36,795 bases of DNA from an uncultured Prevotella sp. (GTDB lineage Bacteria > Bacteroidota > Bacteroidia > Bacteroidales > Bacteroidaceae). Below are positions 7,419 through 17,900 of the stretch, piece by piece. Numbering within the stretch: the stretch's first letter is position 1; every line of letters starts with the position of its first letter. Location of the stretch: NCBI GenBank assembly GCA_900772835.1, contig CAAGSA010000055.1:1-36795 (forward strand). The letters run 5' to 3'. Under the pieces are notes generated by a model. That model made no database searches. It saw nothing but the letters and a program-made list of their open reading frames with translations, and was not told the origin of the DNA. Position numbers and translations under genes: made by a program.

Positions 7419-8267
7419 CTAAGGGGCGGTCTGGCTCTTGCGGAACTGCTGGGGAGAAAGTCCCGTGTGCTGCTTGAAATAGCGGCAGAAGAAAGAGAAG
7501 TCGCTGAAGTGATAGTCGGAAGACAGTTCCTTCACCGACTTCTCTTCCGTTATGAGTGACTGCTTGATCTGCAGCACCACATAGTGGTTGATGAGCGACT
7601 TCACGTTGTGGCCCGTCATGCGCTGCGCCAGAGTGTTCAGATATTTGGGCGATATATTCAGCATGTCGGCATAGAACGCCACGTCGCGCGACTGGCGGTA
7701 GCTGTTTTCGAGCACACGCATGAAGCGGCTGAACAGTTCCTTCGTGCGCGGACTGCCGTCTTCCGTCTTCTTCTGCTCCGGGTTGCGGTAGAGATAGTCG
7801 TAGAACCCGGCGAAGAAAGCCTTGAGCTGGAGAGTGACCAGATGGTCGAGGCAGATGCAGCCCTCCTGCCCGAAATAAATGCGCAGCAGGGAGAACATGC
7901 AGTAGATGATGCTCGTCAGCACCTCGGAGTCGGTGCGGCAGCGGTCGGTCTTCAGCTGTGAATACACCGTCTGTTCGAGCTGCAGGCTCGCCTCGCGCAG
8001 CAGCGAGGCATCGAATTTCAGGATTTCCGCTTTGAAATCAGCGCTCCTGCCGTGGACCACGATATAGTCGTTGGGGAAGAAAATGATTACCGCCCCCTTG
8101 CTTAGCTCCCAGTCGGCAAAGTTCACGCTGACGGAAGCATAGCCCTCCTTGCACATCGCAATCATGCCATAGCCTATCACCGTGGGCTCGTTGCCCCATT
8201 CCTCGAATGCCCCTTCGCCCAGCGAACTCTTGCGCGTGGGGCGCATGTCTGTATCTTCATGTTTCAT
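7419..8267 (-). CDS. AraC-family transcriptional regulator of the divergent efflux operon
   Basis: A 282-residue protein from the ATG at 8267, chosen because AAGGAAAA precedes it; in-frame starts at 8294 and 8375 are possible. The N-terminal part (about 15-150) looks like a cupin-type sensor region. The C-terminal 100 residues hold two AraC helix-turn-helix units: DVAFYADMLNISPKYLNTL, then VKELSSDYHFSDFSFFCRYFK followed by the typical HTGLSPQQFRK. It is transcribed divergently from the TolC/HlyD/MFS efflux genes with about 200 bases between, the usual layout for a local activator. The inducer is unknown. A loose palindrome CCCATTATTGGG at 8371-8382 in the shared region could be an operator, but the arms are only 4 bp. 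Confidence 0.9.
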   Translation of the reverse strand: MKHEDTDMRPTRKSSLGEGAFEEWGNEPTVIGYGMIAMCKEGYASVSVNFADWELSKGAVIIFFPNDYIVVHGRSADFKAEILKFDASLLREASLQLEQTVYSQLKTDRCRTDSEVLTSIIYCMFSLLRIYFGQEGCICLDHLVTLQLKAFFAGFYDYLYRNPEQKKTEDGSPRTKELFSRFMRVLENSYRQSRDVAFYADMLNISPKYLNTLAQRMTGHNVKSLINHYVVLQIKQSLITEEKSVKELSSDYHFSDFSFFCRYFKQHTGLSPQQFRKSQTAP

Positions 8268-8395
8268 TGTTTTTCCTTGTCTTGCAGTAGTCATAATGCA
8301 GCTTGGTTCTGTTTTAAGCTTCAAATATCGGATTTTTATGGGGTAAAACAGCACACTCGTTCCGAAATATCCCATTATTGGGGTTTTATTTCAAA

Positions 8396-8425
8396 TTACT
8401 TACAGATGGGAAATGCGTAATTTTG
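8396..8425 (+). promoter_or_regulatory. Promoter of the tripartite efflux operon
   Basis: TAATTTTG at 8418-8425 matches TAnnTTTG. At 19 bases upstream there is TTA rather than TTG, a weak -33 element that fits an activator-dependent promoter. The leader to the ATG at 8469 would be about 35 bases. Confidence 0.5.
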
Positions 8426-8468
8426 CACCCGAATTCAGAGTGTAACATTATAATAAACCAAAACAGAC

Positions 8469-9776
8469 ATGCAAAAAAGATTATTATTCTGTGCCTGTCT
8501 CGGGCTGTTCTGTGCAGGGAACGGAGCAGCGCAGACACGGCGCAGTATGGGCGTGGACGAACTTTTCGCGCTCGTGGAAACCGGGAGCAAGGCGCTGAAA
8601 ACACAGAAGACGGGCGTGGACGTGGCGCGCAGGGGGATAGAAGAGGCGAGGAGCAGACGGCTGCCCGAAGTCGGCGCATCGCTGGCGGCAAGCTACAACG
8701 GAAACGTGCTGATGACCGACCGCAACCTTGGCAACGCACACGGACTGAGCCAGCCCCACTTCGGCAATTCGTTCGCCATCGAAGCACAGCAGGTGGTGTA
8801 TGCCGGAGGAGCAATAAGCAGCGGCATAAGGATTGCCGAACTGCAGAGAGAGCAGAGCGAGAACGGAGTGGAGATGACACGCTGCAGAGTGCGGTTCGTG
8901 GCACTCGGACAATATCTCGAACTGCTGAAGCTGGAGAACGGAATAAAGGTGTATGACAGTAATATAGCACTGACAGAGAAACTCATAGCCGACATTAAGT
9001 CGAGGCAGGCACAGGGCATGGCATTGAAGAACGACGTGACACGCTATGAGCTGCAGATGGAATCGCTGAAGCTGGGCAGACGCAGGCTCGAAGACCAGAA
9101 GAGCATAATGAACCACCAGCTGTGCAACACGCTCGGGATGGAAGAGGCGCAGATAGTGCCAAGCATGCAGCTCGACACACTAGAGGAAGAACACAGGCAG
9201 GAGGGCGAGCTGCAGGCAGAAGCAGCCGGAAACTCGCCTCTAATGCAGCAGGCAGCCCTGAGCATAAGCATGGCAGAACAGCAGCTCAGGCTCGCAAAGA
9301 GCGAACTGATGCCAAAGGTGGCTATCGTGGCAGCCGACAACTTTGCAGGGCCGTTCACCTACGACATACCGCCGATTGACAAGAACTTCAATACGTGGTA
9401 CGTGGGAGTGGGAGTGAAATACAACATCTGTTCGCTGTTCAAAGGCAACAAGGGAGTGAGAAAGGCAAAGGAACAGCTGCGGCAGAGCCGCGACGCGCAT
9501 GAGCAGGCAGGCGAGAGCGTGGACAACAGTATGCAGCAGGCATACACGATGCACAGGCAGGCGTTCGTGGAACTGCACACACAGCAGAAAAGCGTGGAAC
9601 TGGCAAGGCAGAACTACAGCGTGGTGAACAACCGGTACCTGAACCAACTGGCACTCATCACCGATATGATAGACGCATCGAACATAAAGCTCAACGCCGA
9701 ACTGCAGGAGATAAACGCCAGGATAAACATAGCATACACATATTATAAAATAAAATACGTGGCAGGAAACATCTGA
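8469..9776 (+). CDS. TolC-family outer-membrane efflux channel
   Basis: A 435-residue protein with a signal peptide (MQKRLLFCACLGLFCAGNGAAQ). It has the repeated structure of outer-membrane efflux proteins: long helical stretches (for example GSKALKTQKTGVDVARRGIEEARSRR cut by short strands, and LIADIKSRQAQGMALKNDVT) and two beta-hairpin regions with aromatic residues. The length is normal for the family. It would form the outer-membrane exit duct for the HlyD-type adaptor and MFS pump encoded next, with a 59-base gap before the adaptor's ATG. It begins the operon divergent from the AraC-family gene. Substrates cannot be read from the sequence; drugs, fatty acids or bile-type compounds are typical for such systems. 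Confidence 0.92.
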   Translation: MQKRLLFCACLGLFCAGNGAAQTRRSMGVDELFALVETGSKALKTQKTGVDVARRGIEEARSRRLPEVGASLAASYNGNVLMTDRNLGNAHGLSQPHFGNSFAIEAQQVVYAGGAISSGIRIAELQREQSENGVEMTRCRVRFVALGQYLELLKLENGIKVYDSNIALTEKLIADIKSRQAQGMALKNDVTRYELQMESLKLGRRRLEDQKSIMNHQLCNTLGMEEAQIVPSMQLDTLEEEHRQEGELQAEAAGNSPLMQQAALSISMAEQQLRLAKSELMPKVAIVAADNFAGPFTYDIPPIDKNFNTWYVGVGVKYNICSLFKGNKGVRKAKEQLRQSRDAHEQAGESVDNSMQQAYTMHRQAFVELHTQQKSVELARQNYSVVNNRYLNQLALITDMIDASNIKLNAELQEINARINIAYTYYKIKYVAGNI

Positions 9777-9835
9777 CCGGCAGAGACAAAAGACATAAGA
9801 AACAAATATTGAAAACAAAACAAAAAGACAACATC

Positions 9836-10867
9836 ATGGACAAGAAAAAACTTTTGCGCACGATATACAACACTTGCGTTCTCGTAATACTCATAGCCGG
9901 AGTGTGGCTCGTGGCAGACCATTTCGTGCATTTCGGCGAGGGGGAATTTACCGACAATGCCACAGTGGGGCAGCACATCACACCCGTGAACACACGCGTG
10001 GGCGGATTCATAAAGGAAATACGGTTCAATGAATACCAGCCGGTGCATAAGGGCGACACGCTCGTAGTGATAGAAGACAGCGAATACCGGCTGCAGTTGG
10101 CACAGGCAGAGGCAAATCTGCAGCGCGAACTTGCAGGAGGAGAGGCTACGGAATCGGGCATAGGAGTGACGAGGCAGAACATGAGCGTGCAGGATGCCGG
10201 AGTGGACGAGGCGCGCGTAAGGTTCGAAAATGCACGGCAGGATGACATGAGATACGCACAGCTGCTGAAGAGTGACGCCGTGACGAAGCAGCAGTACGAC
10301 CAGATACGCACAAATTATCTCGCTGCTAAGGCGCGCTACGAGCAGAGCGTGAGAAGCCGCGCCACGCTGACGCGCACAGAGCAGGAACAGGGACACCGGC
10401 TGTCGCAGAACCGAGCCTCGGTGAGAGTGGCGCAGGCTCAGATCCAGCTTGCAAAGCTCAATCTGTCGTATACCGTCATTATTGCCACGGCAGATGGAGT
10501 GGTGGGGAAGAAGAACATACACGTGGGGCAGCTCGTGCAGCCCGGACAGGCTATGGTGGACATAGTGGACAGTTCGGAACTGTGGGTGGTGGCGAACTAC
10601 CGCGAGACGCAGTTGCCGGGCATCCGTGTGGGCTCGAGGGTGAGGGTAACAGCCGATGCCGTGCCGGGAGTGGAATTTGAGGGCAGAGTGGAGCGCATAA
10701 GCGATGCCACGGGGGCTGCCTTCTCTGTGATACCGCAGGATAATGCCACGGGAAACTTCGTGAAAGTGGAGCAGCGCATACCCGTGCGCATCCATCTTGA
10801 AGGCGGAAAAGAGAAACTCGGAAAACTGCGTGCGGGAATGAACGTGGAATGCACCATAAAGAAATAA
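9836..10867 (+). CDS. HlyD/EmrA-type membrane fusion protein
   Basis: A 343-residue adaptor. The frame opens at a TTG at 9809, but the ATG at 9836 is better because it starts directly before the N-terminal membrane helix (CVLVILIAGVWLVADHF, about residues 14-30). After that come a first lipoyl half (VNTRVGGFIKEIRFNEYQ, with HKGDTLVVIED), a coiled-coil hairpin (about 75-195) and the second lipoyl half with the beta-barrel region (ATADGVVGKKNIHVGQLVQPG, then VDSSELWVVANYRETQL). This is the typical EmrA architecture. It links the MFS pump in the inner membrane to the TolC-like channel. The pump gene starts only 6 bases after its stop, indicating translational coupling. Confidence 0.92.
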   Translation: MDKKKLLRTIYNTCVLVILIAGVWLVADHFVHFGEGEFTDNATVGQHITPVNTRVGGFIKEIRFNEYQPVHKGDTLVVIEDSEYRLQLAQAEANLQRELAGGEATESGIGVTRQNMSVQDAGVDEARVRFENARQDDMRYAQLLKSDAVTKQQYDQIRTNYLAAKARYEQSVRSRATLTRTEQEQGHRLSQNRASVRVAQAQIQLAKLNLSYTVIIATADGVVGKKNIHVGQLVQPGQAMVDIVDSSELWVVANYRETQLPGIRVGSRVRVTADAVPGVEFEGRVERISDATGAAFSVIPQDNATGNFVKVEQRIPVRIHLEGGKEKLGKLRAGMNVECTIKK

Positions 10868-10873
10868 ACGCTG

Positions 10874-12538
10874 ATGGCAAATACGGAAAACAAAACGGCG
10901 CAGGCTGGCGGACCGCCCATGACGTTCGCCATGCCAATGTATCACGACTTCGTGCCGCAATGGGTAAGACCGTGGATATATTTGCTGATGGCGTTCTGCT
11001 TCCAGTTCTCCAACGGTATGTATCTCGGTGCGATGAACAACGTGATAGGCGAATGGGGCATCATGCGCGAGGATGTGCTGATGTGTCTCTACAGCACGCT
11101 CATCGGTATGGCACTGTATTTCCCGGTGCTGTTCCGCATGAAGTTCCGGTTCACCAACAAACTGCTGCTGATGGTTGCGGCAGCAGTCGTCTTCGTCTGC
11201 AACCTGCTCGCCACGGTAAGGATGCCGCTACCGCTGCTGTGGGCGCTGTGTGTGGTGTGCGGAATGGCTAAGATTCAAGGCACGTTCGAGTGTATGTCGA
11301 ACATACAGCTGTGGATGACGCCGAAGCGAGACTTCAGTGTGTTCTTCCCTATTCTGCATATAGTACTGCTCACGTCGATAGAGGTGACGGGCTTCATAGC
11401 GGCTTGGTTCGCATTCGATATGCACTGGACGTATATGCACTGGTTGGTGGGCGCACTGATGCTGGCGGTGCTGCTCGTGCAGGCTTTGCTCACGAGACCG
11501 TTCCATGCCATGCCAAAGATTGTGCCGCTAAGTGGAATCGACTGGTTCGGGGCGTTGCTGTGGTGCGTCCTGTGGATACAGACGGCATGGCTGCTCAACT
11601 ACGGCGACTGGCTCGACTGGTGGCATTCACCGCAGTTCCGCCTCGTCACCGGTACCGTGCTCATCACCCTCGCCATATGTCTGCAGCGCATGTTCTATCA
11701 TCCGCATCCGTATATAGAGCCGGCAATGTGGACGTATCATAACGTGGTGCCCGTGATACTGCTCATAGGTATGGTTGAGGCTTTGTTCTCGTGCGAACAT
11801 GTGCTGGAAATGGTGTATTATGAAGAGGTGATGCACTACGCCGACCATACCTACGAGGCATTGAACCAGTGGTCGCTGCCGGGAATATTGGCAGGATGCC
11901 TGTTCTCGCTCGGATGGCTGAAGCTGATGCGCTGGAATGTGTATAAGCTTATTGCCTTCGCGCTCTTTGCCTTCTGTCTGTATGCCGGCGGATTTTATTT
12001 CCTCGTGGACTCAAATATCAGCATCGTACAGTTGCGCTTGCCGCTCCTGTGGCGCGGCTTCAGCTATGCAGTGCTGTGCATCGCCTTTATGTGGTGTCTG
12101 CACGAGATTATGTCGTTCGAGCATTTCTTCCAGGCACTGTCGGTGTTCAACGTGCTGCATATGTTCATAGGCGGACTCGTAGGAGCGGCACTCCACGGGT
12201 TTGGACTGAGATACTTCGTTGCCGACGGCTTTGCCCGTTGTTCGGGATATATTGACAGCGTGAGGCTCTGTGCGCGCAACATTGATTTTCCCCATTTGAT
12301 GGATGGCATCGTGGAGGGATTCCTTGCGCAGAGCGTGAAGATTCTCTTCGGTTGGACGCTTGTTGCCGGACTTTTCTTCGCCGTGCTGATGCTTTTATGG
12401 GATATTCCGATGGTGCGCCATCAGATAAAGCATATCCCGGCGTGGCCTACGGTTGGCATGAGGGTATACCGCGGATTCATACGGCAAAGGAAACTGAAGC
12501 AGCTTAGAAAAGAAAGAAGGAGAAGAATGAAGAATTGA
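10874..12538 (+). CDS. MFS transporter, EmrB-like pump of the tripartite system
   Basis: A 554-residue integral membrane protein with about 12-14 hydrophobic helices, for example WIYLLMAFCFQFSNGMYLGA, LLLMVAAAVVFVCNLLATV and ILFGWTLVAGLFFAVLMLL. A basic tail (RQRKLKQLRKERRRRMKN) faces the cytoplasm. After the first helix the loop (MREDVLMCLYSTLIGMALYF, then RMKFRFTNK) resembles the Bacteroidetes branch of drug:H+ antiporters that pair with HlyD and TolC partners. The canonical motif C of DHA2 pumps is not obvious, so the family call rests partly on context. It is the last gene of the operon, followed by a strong terminator at 12556-12602. Confidence 0.85.
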   Translation: MANTENKTAQAGGPPMTFAMPMYHDFVPQWVRPWIYLLMAFCFQFSNGMYLGAMNNVIGEWGIMREDVLMCLYSTLIGMALYFPVLFRMKFRFTNKLLLMVAAAVVFVCNLLATVRMPLPLLWALCVVCGMAKIQGTFECMSNIQLWMTPKRDFSVFFPILHIVLLTSIEVTGFIAAWFAFDMHWTYMHWLVGALMLAVLLVQALLTRPFHAMPKIVPLSGIDWFGALLWCVLWIQTAWLLNYGDWLDWWHSPQFRLVTGTVLITLAICLQRMFYHPHPYIEPAMWTYHNVVPVILLIGMVEALFSCEHVLEMVYYEEVMHYADHTYEALNQWSLPGILAGCLFSLGWLKLMRWNVYKLIAFALFAFCLYAGGFYFLVDSNISIVQLRLPLLWRGFSYAVLCIAFMWCLHEIMSFEHFFQALSVFNVLHMFIGGLVGAALHGFGLRYFVADGFARCSGYIDSVRLCARNIDFPHLMDGIVEGFLAQSVKILFGWTLVAGLFFAVLMLLWDIPMVRHQIKHIPAWPTVGMRVYRGFIRQRKLKQLRKERRRRMKN

Positions 12539-12555
12539 GATTCATACATATATAT

Positions 12556-12602
12556 AAAAAAACGAATGGCAAACCGCTGATGGATTTGCCATTCGTTTTT
12601 TT
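12556..12602. terminator. Bidirectional terminator between the efflux and Sus operons
   Basis: AAAAAAACGAATGGCAAA (12556-12573) pairs perfectly with its complement at 12585-12602 across an 11-base loop. The A- and T-runs at the stem base provide a U-tract in either direction, so the hairpin can end both the forward efflux operon and the reverse SusC/SusD operon. Confidence 0.9.
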
Positions 12603-12688
12603 ATGCTTTCTGCTTGTCAAACTGTCTGCTATATATTCAGCTTGCCAAGCCTTGTGTCCTTTTTCTCGTTTCCGACAGAACTGGATAC

Positions 12689-14881
12689 TTATTCGGCGAG
12701 AGGGTCGAATGTTCCGTTGGAGTTTCCGTTGTTTGAATCCTCCCAGCCGATGGTCTGCTCAATCTTCGAGTTGTTGTTCAGTGCGCCCTGTGTAAGACCG
12801 AAGAAATAGTACTTGGCGAAGAACTTGGTGTGCAATGGCACCTTGTCCGAGTTGTAGGCATCGCCCTTCTTCAGCTTGTATGTCAGGTTGTCCTTATACC
12901 AGTTCTTCAGCGTCGTCATCTGTCCGGCGAGATCGGTGCGCAGGTCAAGAGCAGCACAGCGTGCTACGTTCGCCTTCCGTAGAGGGTCGGAGCTTGCGGT
13001 GGCGTCGCCCACGCCATATTTGTCGGCAGTGCGGAACTCGATGTTCTCTCTGCGCTGGCCGTTGAACGGTTTAACGCCAAGCCAACTGCAAGTGTTGCCG
13101 CCCCAGCCTGTGAGCTTCCATGAGGTTGGCACACCGTCGATGGCAGAAATTCCCTCGCCGCCGTCGAACAGCATCCAGCGGCGCATGTCGAGGAAACGCT
13201 TGCCCTCGTAGGCAAACTCAATCTGGCGCTCGTAAAGGATTGCCGACATGCAGGCTGCCTGGTTTGTGGCGAGGTCGGCCTGCAGACCGTAGTTGTTATC
13301 CGCCGTATATCCGGCACGCTCGCGAATGAGCTTCAACAGCGAAACGGCATACTCCATATCACCGGCACCGCATGCCACTTCGGCAAGGTTGAGCAGTACC
13401 TCGGCATAGCGCAGCTCCATATACGGTGCTGCGGAATAGCAGAAACCGCCGTTGCTTACGATGGCGTTGAACGAATAGAGGGCGTTGCTGTTCACGTCGA
13501 GGTCGTCGGAACGCTTGCGCAAGTATACTCCGCGCTTGTTGGTCAGCAGGCTGTCGGCACCGTAGCAGGTGCTGTTCTCCACGTTTCCGGCATCATCAGC
13601 CTTGGTGTACCATACGTAGTTCCAGAGTTCATAGTCCTTTCCGTTGTTGTATGAAGGATAGCCTGCACCGAACTGTGCCAGACTTGAACCTCCGTTGTAT
13701 GCCCAGCGCTCGCCCGGGAAGGCAAAGGTGCGGTAGAAGCGCGGGTCGCGGTTCTCAAGCGGGAACTCCTCGTCGTATGCATCAGAGCTCTTGGCGAGCA
13801 GTGTGTATGTGTCAGCCGTTGCCGGGAGCTTGCCGTCAGCCATCGGGAATATGTCGATGAGCATCTTCGAAGGAGTCTTGCCTCCCTTGCCCGAAGTGTT
13901 CTTCGGACGGATTTGTGCCTCCCATCCGTTGTTCTTCTGTCCGTTGCCGCTCTGCACGCTGTTGTACTGAGTGGTGAAGACAGCCTCGCTGCTGCCCATC
14001 TGCGAGAACATTCCTGCAAAGTCGGAGCCGTTCACGTTTGCCGATGTCTTGTAGAGGTCGTAGCCGCAAGCCTTGATGGAGTCAAGACCTGCTTTCATTG
14101 TGGCGTAGGCGTTTGCCCAGCGTGTCTTGTCGTTGCTGCGGTTGAAGAGCGGACTGCACCATAGCTGGAGCACACGTCCCTTCAGTGCCACACACGTTCC
14201 GGTGGTGATGCGTCCGAAGTTCGACGAGCTCCACCCACCGTTCATCGTTTTCTTTGCGAGCATCTTTGATGCCTTGTCGAGGTCGGAGCAGATGAACTCG
14301 ATGCACTTCTTTGCTGAAGAGCGCGGAGTGTAAACCGACTCCACGGGTTCCTGCACTTCTGTCACGAGCGGCACTCCGCCGAACCACTGCACGAGTCGGA
14401 AGTAGCACCATGCGCGGAAGAAGTATACCTGTCCGAGCAGCTCGTTCTTCTCGTCGTCAGACAGAGTGCTTCCCGTGATGCCTGCAATCACGTCGTTGAT
14501 GTTGCGTATGCGTCCGTATGCGCTCTGCTGTATGTTGTTCAGCTGTCCGTAGAAGTAGTCGGGCATGTTTCCCTTTGATACAGACATCTCTGCCTGTGGG
14601 TCAACAAAGCTTCCGAATCCGCTGTATTCCTCGGTGCTCATGCCTTCTGCATCGTTGCTTCCGGTGCTTGGATACTGCCATCCTATTGCACCGCTGGTGT
14701 TTGGCAGACACCAGCTGTATACATCGTTTACTCGGGCGTTGGCTCCTTCGTAGTAGTTGTACACGTCCTGGTTCACGTTGTCGAAGTTTTTCTTGTCGTC
14801 CAAGAAACTGTCGCTACAAGCTGAGAACGCTACCATAGATACGAGTGCAAAGCCGAATACTTTATATCTATTGTATTTCAT
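12689..14881 (-). CDS. SusD/RagB-family glycan-binding outer-membrane lipoprotein
   Basis: A 730-residue protein starting at the ATG at 14881; the open frame extends upstream into susC, but this start gives a lipoprotein signal (MKYNRYKVFGFALVSMVAFSAC). The mature start SDSFLDDKKNFDNVNQDVY is typical of SusD proteins. Helical TPR-like segments follow (DEKNELLGQVYFFRAWCYF-type helix near residue 140), and the C-terminal half has the RYAEVLLNLAEVACGAG helix and YERQIEFAYEGKRFLDMRRW motif found across the RagB/SusD family. The length is above the usual 500-650. It caps the SusC barrel at the cell surface and delivers ligand to it. It is the last gene of the three-gene operon, 44 bases after susC. 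Confidence 0.95.
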   Translation of the reverse strand: MKYNRYKVFGFALVSMVAFSACSDSFLDDKKNFDNVNQDVYNYYEGANARVNDVYSWCLPNTSGAIGWQYPSTGSNDAEGMSTEEYSGFGSFVDPQAEMSVSKGNMPDYFYGQLNNIQQSAYGRIRNINDVIAGITGSTLSDDEKNELLGQVYFFRAWCYFRLVQWFGGVPLVTEVQEPVESVYTPRSSAKKCIEFICSDLDKASKMLAKKTMNGGWSSSNFGRITTGTCVALKGRVLQLWCSPLFNRSNDKTRWANAYATMKAGLDSIKACGYDLYKTSANVNGSDFAGMFSQMGSSEAVFTTQYNSVQSGNGQKNNGWEAQIRPKNTSGKGGKTPSKMLIDIFPMADGKLPATADTYTLLAKSSDAYDEEFPLENRDPRFYRTFAFPGERWAYNGGSSLAQFGAGYPSYNNGKDYELWNYVWYTKADDAGNVENSTCYGADSLLTNKRGVYLRKRSDDLDVNSNALYSFNAIVSNGGFCYSAAPYMELRYAEVLLNLAEVACGAGDMEYAVSLLKLIRERAGYTADNNYGLQADLATNQAACMSAILYERQIEFAYEGKRFLDMRRWMLFDGGEGISAIDGVPTSWKLTGWGGNTCSWLGVKPFNGQRRENIEFRTADKYGVGDATASSDPLRKANVARCAALDLRTDLAGQMTTLKNWYKDNLTYKLKKGDAYNSDKVPLHTKFFAKYYFFGLTQGALNNNSKIEQTIGWEDSNNGNSNGTFDPLAE

Positions 14882-14925
14882 CTTTTTGTCTTTTTGTTGT
14901 AAAATGCTTATACGTTTGTTTTGGA

Positions 14926-17900
14926 TTAGAAGGTGACGTTCACACCGATTGTCCATTTGCGCAGTGCCGGATATTTGCCGTAGCTGCTCATCGGGTCGAT
15001 GAAGTTGTCGGGGTATGGATTGTAGAGGCTCAGCAGGTTTGTGCCCGTCACGTTGAAGCGCACGCTCTGCAGACCGATTACCTTCACGTATTTCGACGGA
15101 ATGCTGTATGCCAGTGTCACGCGGTTCCATTTGATTCTTGTGCCGCTGATGCGCCAGAAGTTTGATGTCACTGCGTTCACGCTGCTGTAGGCGAGGTTAG
15201 GCAGATTGCCGTTTCTGTTCTCGCTCATCACCAGATTGCCGTTTCCGTCGTAGATGTCCTGGTAAACGAACATGTTGTCCGGGTTCCAGAACGACGGCAT
15301 GTTGGTATACTCCAGTCCGTTGCTGCCGGCCTTCAGCATTGAACCGTCGAGGAAGTCGTATCCTCCCCAGCTTGCCTGGATCTGTGTGGAGATGGAGAGT
15401 CCCTTCCAGTCGGCACCCAGGTTCAGAGTAAATCCATATGGGTTTGAACGCTTGTTCAGCTGCACCTGGTCGTTGTCCTTGTCCACGATTCCGTCCGGTG
15501 CAGCGTATGTGCCTGTTGTCGGGTCGTAGGCTCCGCGCACATCCTTATATATAAGCATACCCGGACGTATCTGGTCGGGCGACATTCCCATATATGATGT
15601 GATGTGATACTTGTCTACATACTCCTGGATATCTTGGAAACTGCGGAACATTCCGATGCACTGCATTCCCCATCCCTGCGAATAGTCGGAACGGCGTCCG
15701 CGTGTAATCTGCCTGTAGAGGTAGTTTGTCTGCCAGTCCATGTTCAGCACCTCGTTGTCGCTGTATCCGGTGTTCAGTCCGATGCGGTATTTGAAGTCCT
15801 TGCCGATTTTGTCCTTCCAGTTCACTGAGAGCTCGTAGCCCCATGAGTTCATCTCGCCGAGGTTTGTGGCGGCGCTCTGTGTTCCCACTGTTGCCTGGAT
15901 GGACTGTGCTATGTTCATCAGCATCTCGCGGTTCCACACCCGGTATGCATCGAACGCCACTCCCAGACGGTTGTTGAGGAAGTTGGCGTCAATACCGAAG
16001 TTGAACTTATACGACTTGTCCCAATGCACGTTGCGGTTCACGGCGGAGTTGTTCTTGTTGATGGTGATGCGGTTGTCGCTGTCGGTCGTAACAGACGTGC
16101 CGAACACCGGACCCTTGTCGGCATCCTGTGCGTATACCTGCATCCACTGCCACGGTGCGGTGTTGTCGCGGCCTGTTAGTCCGAACGATGCTCTCAGCTT
16201 GAGGAAGTCAACGAACTTCACGTTGTTCTGGAACCATGACTCCTCGCTCATAATCCATCCCAGACTTCCCGAGGGGAATGTGCCCCAGCGGTTTTCGGGG
16301 GCGAATTTCGTCGATGCGTCGGAGCGCACGAGGAATTCGGCGAGATACTTGCCGGCGTATGAATAGTTCACGCGTCCGATGTAGCTCAGCGAACCGCTCT
16401 CGGCTCTTGTGAACACAGCCTCCTTTGTCTTGGCTTCGGCTGAGTTCGACTGTTCCGTTGTGAATGGGTACGGGTCGCTCACCTTGCTCATGTTGTATTC
16501 GCTCTCAGCCTCGCTTCTCTCTATCGAGAAGAGTGCGCCCACGTGGTGCTTGCCGAAGTCGCGTGCGTAGTTCATCGTGAAGTTCAGCTGGTAGTTGTCC
16601 GTGCGCACCATGTTGCGCATCAGATACGACGGGTCGCCGTTTGATATTACCGTCGGGCTGAAGTTCATGTCGTCGGTGAGCATCGAGTTGTCGGCGTTCT
16701 CTCCGGCGATTGGTGTATACAGGTGGCTTCCGCTTCCGGAACGCTTCTGCAGCGAGTAGAGCTTGAACGACGAACCGTATTCGTTGCCCTTGTTTGTGGA
16801 GACGCTCTTCGAGTAGCTCATCGACATGGTGAGGCCCTTGAGCGGTTTCAGCCATCCCCAGTCATACGAGATGCTTCCGTTCACGGTCATGTTCTGGCTC
16901 ATGTCCTTCACGTAGTCTCCGTTGTTGTGCATCACGTCGTAGTTGTACTGGCTGTCGCCCGATGTGGAGTTGGATATTCCGTTTGCCATGATTGGGTATC
17001 CGTTCACGTATTCCGGAATGTATCTCGGACGTGTCAGTAGCAGGTTATAGTCTTTCTCCTTGTTGCTTCCGCCCACCTTTATGTTCTCCTTGTTGTTCTC
17101 TCCGTTGTCGCCGCTCACGGTCAGGTTCGCCTTCAGCCATTTCGAGATCTTCACGTCCACTCCTGCACGGTAGTTGAATCGGTTGTAGTCGATGTTGCCC
17201 AGGTTACCGTCCTGGCTGAAGTAGCTCACTCCCGCGAAGTAGCTTGCCCTCTCGGTGGCTCCGCTTATGTTGAGGCTGTGCTTCTGTGTGAATCCCGTCT
17301 CCCAGTATTTGTCGAGCAGGTCGTAGTTCAGTCCCTTCATGGCCTCGAGCTCGTCTGCCTGATACAGGTCTTTGGTCGTGTTTAGCGACGAGAAGTTTGT
17401 CGGGTCTGCCGCCTTCACGGCGTTCCACAGTCTTCCGTAGTTGTATGCGCTGAGCATCTTCGGTGTCGACACGGCGTCGGTCAGTCCGAACTGTCCGTTG
17501 TAGCTGATGGTCGGTGCTCCGAGTTTTCCTTTCTTCGTTGTCACGAGGATTACTCCGTTGGCGGCGCGCGCTCCATACACTGCTGCCGATGCGTCCTTCA
17601 GCACAGAGATGCTCTCCACCACCGATGCATCGAGGTTGTTGAATGCCTCTTCGCCCAGGTTATGGTATGTGTTTCCGATTTTCACGTCGTTGGGGTAGAT
17701 GTATCCGTCGATTACGTAGAGTGGCGACTGTGCCGTCACTCCCACGTCGCCCAGCGAGTTCGTGTCGCGTATCTTTATCGATGCGTTGTCGCCCGGACGG
17801 CTGTCTCCGCCGCTTACGCTCACTCCGTTCACGAGTCCTTCGAGCATGCTTGCCAGTCCGCCGCTCGAGAGGTCCTGCAGTTCGTTCATGTCCACAGTTC

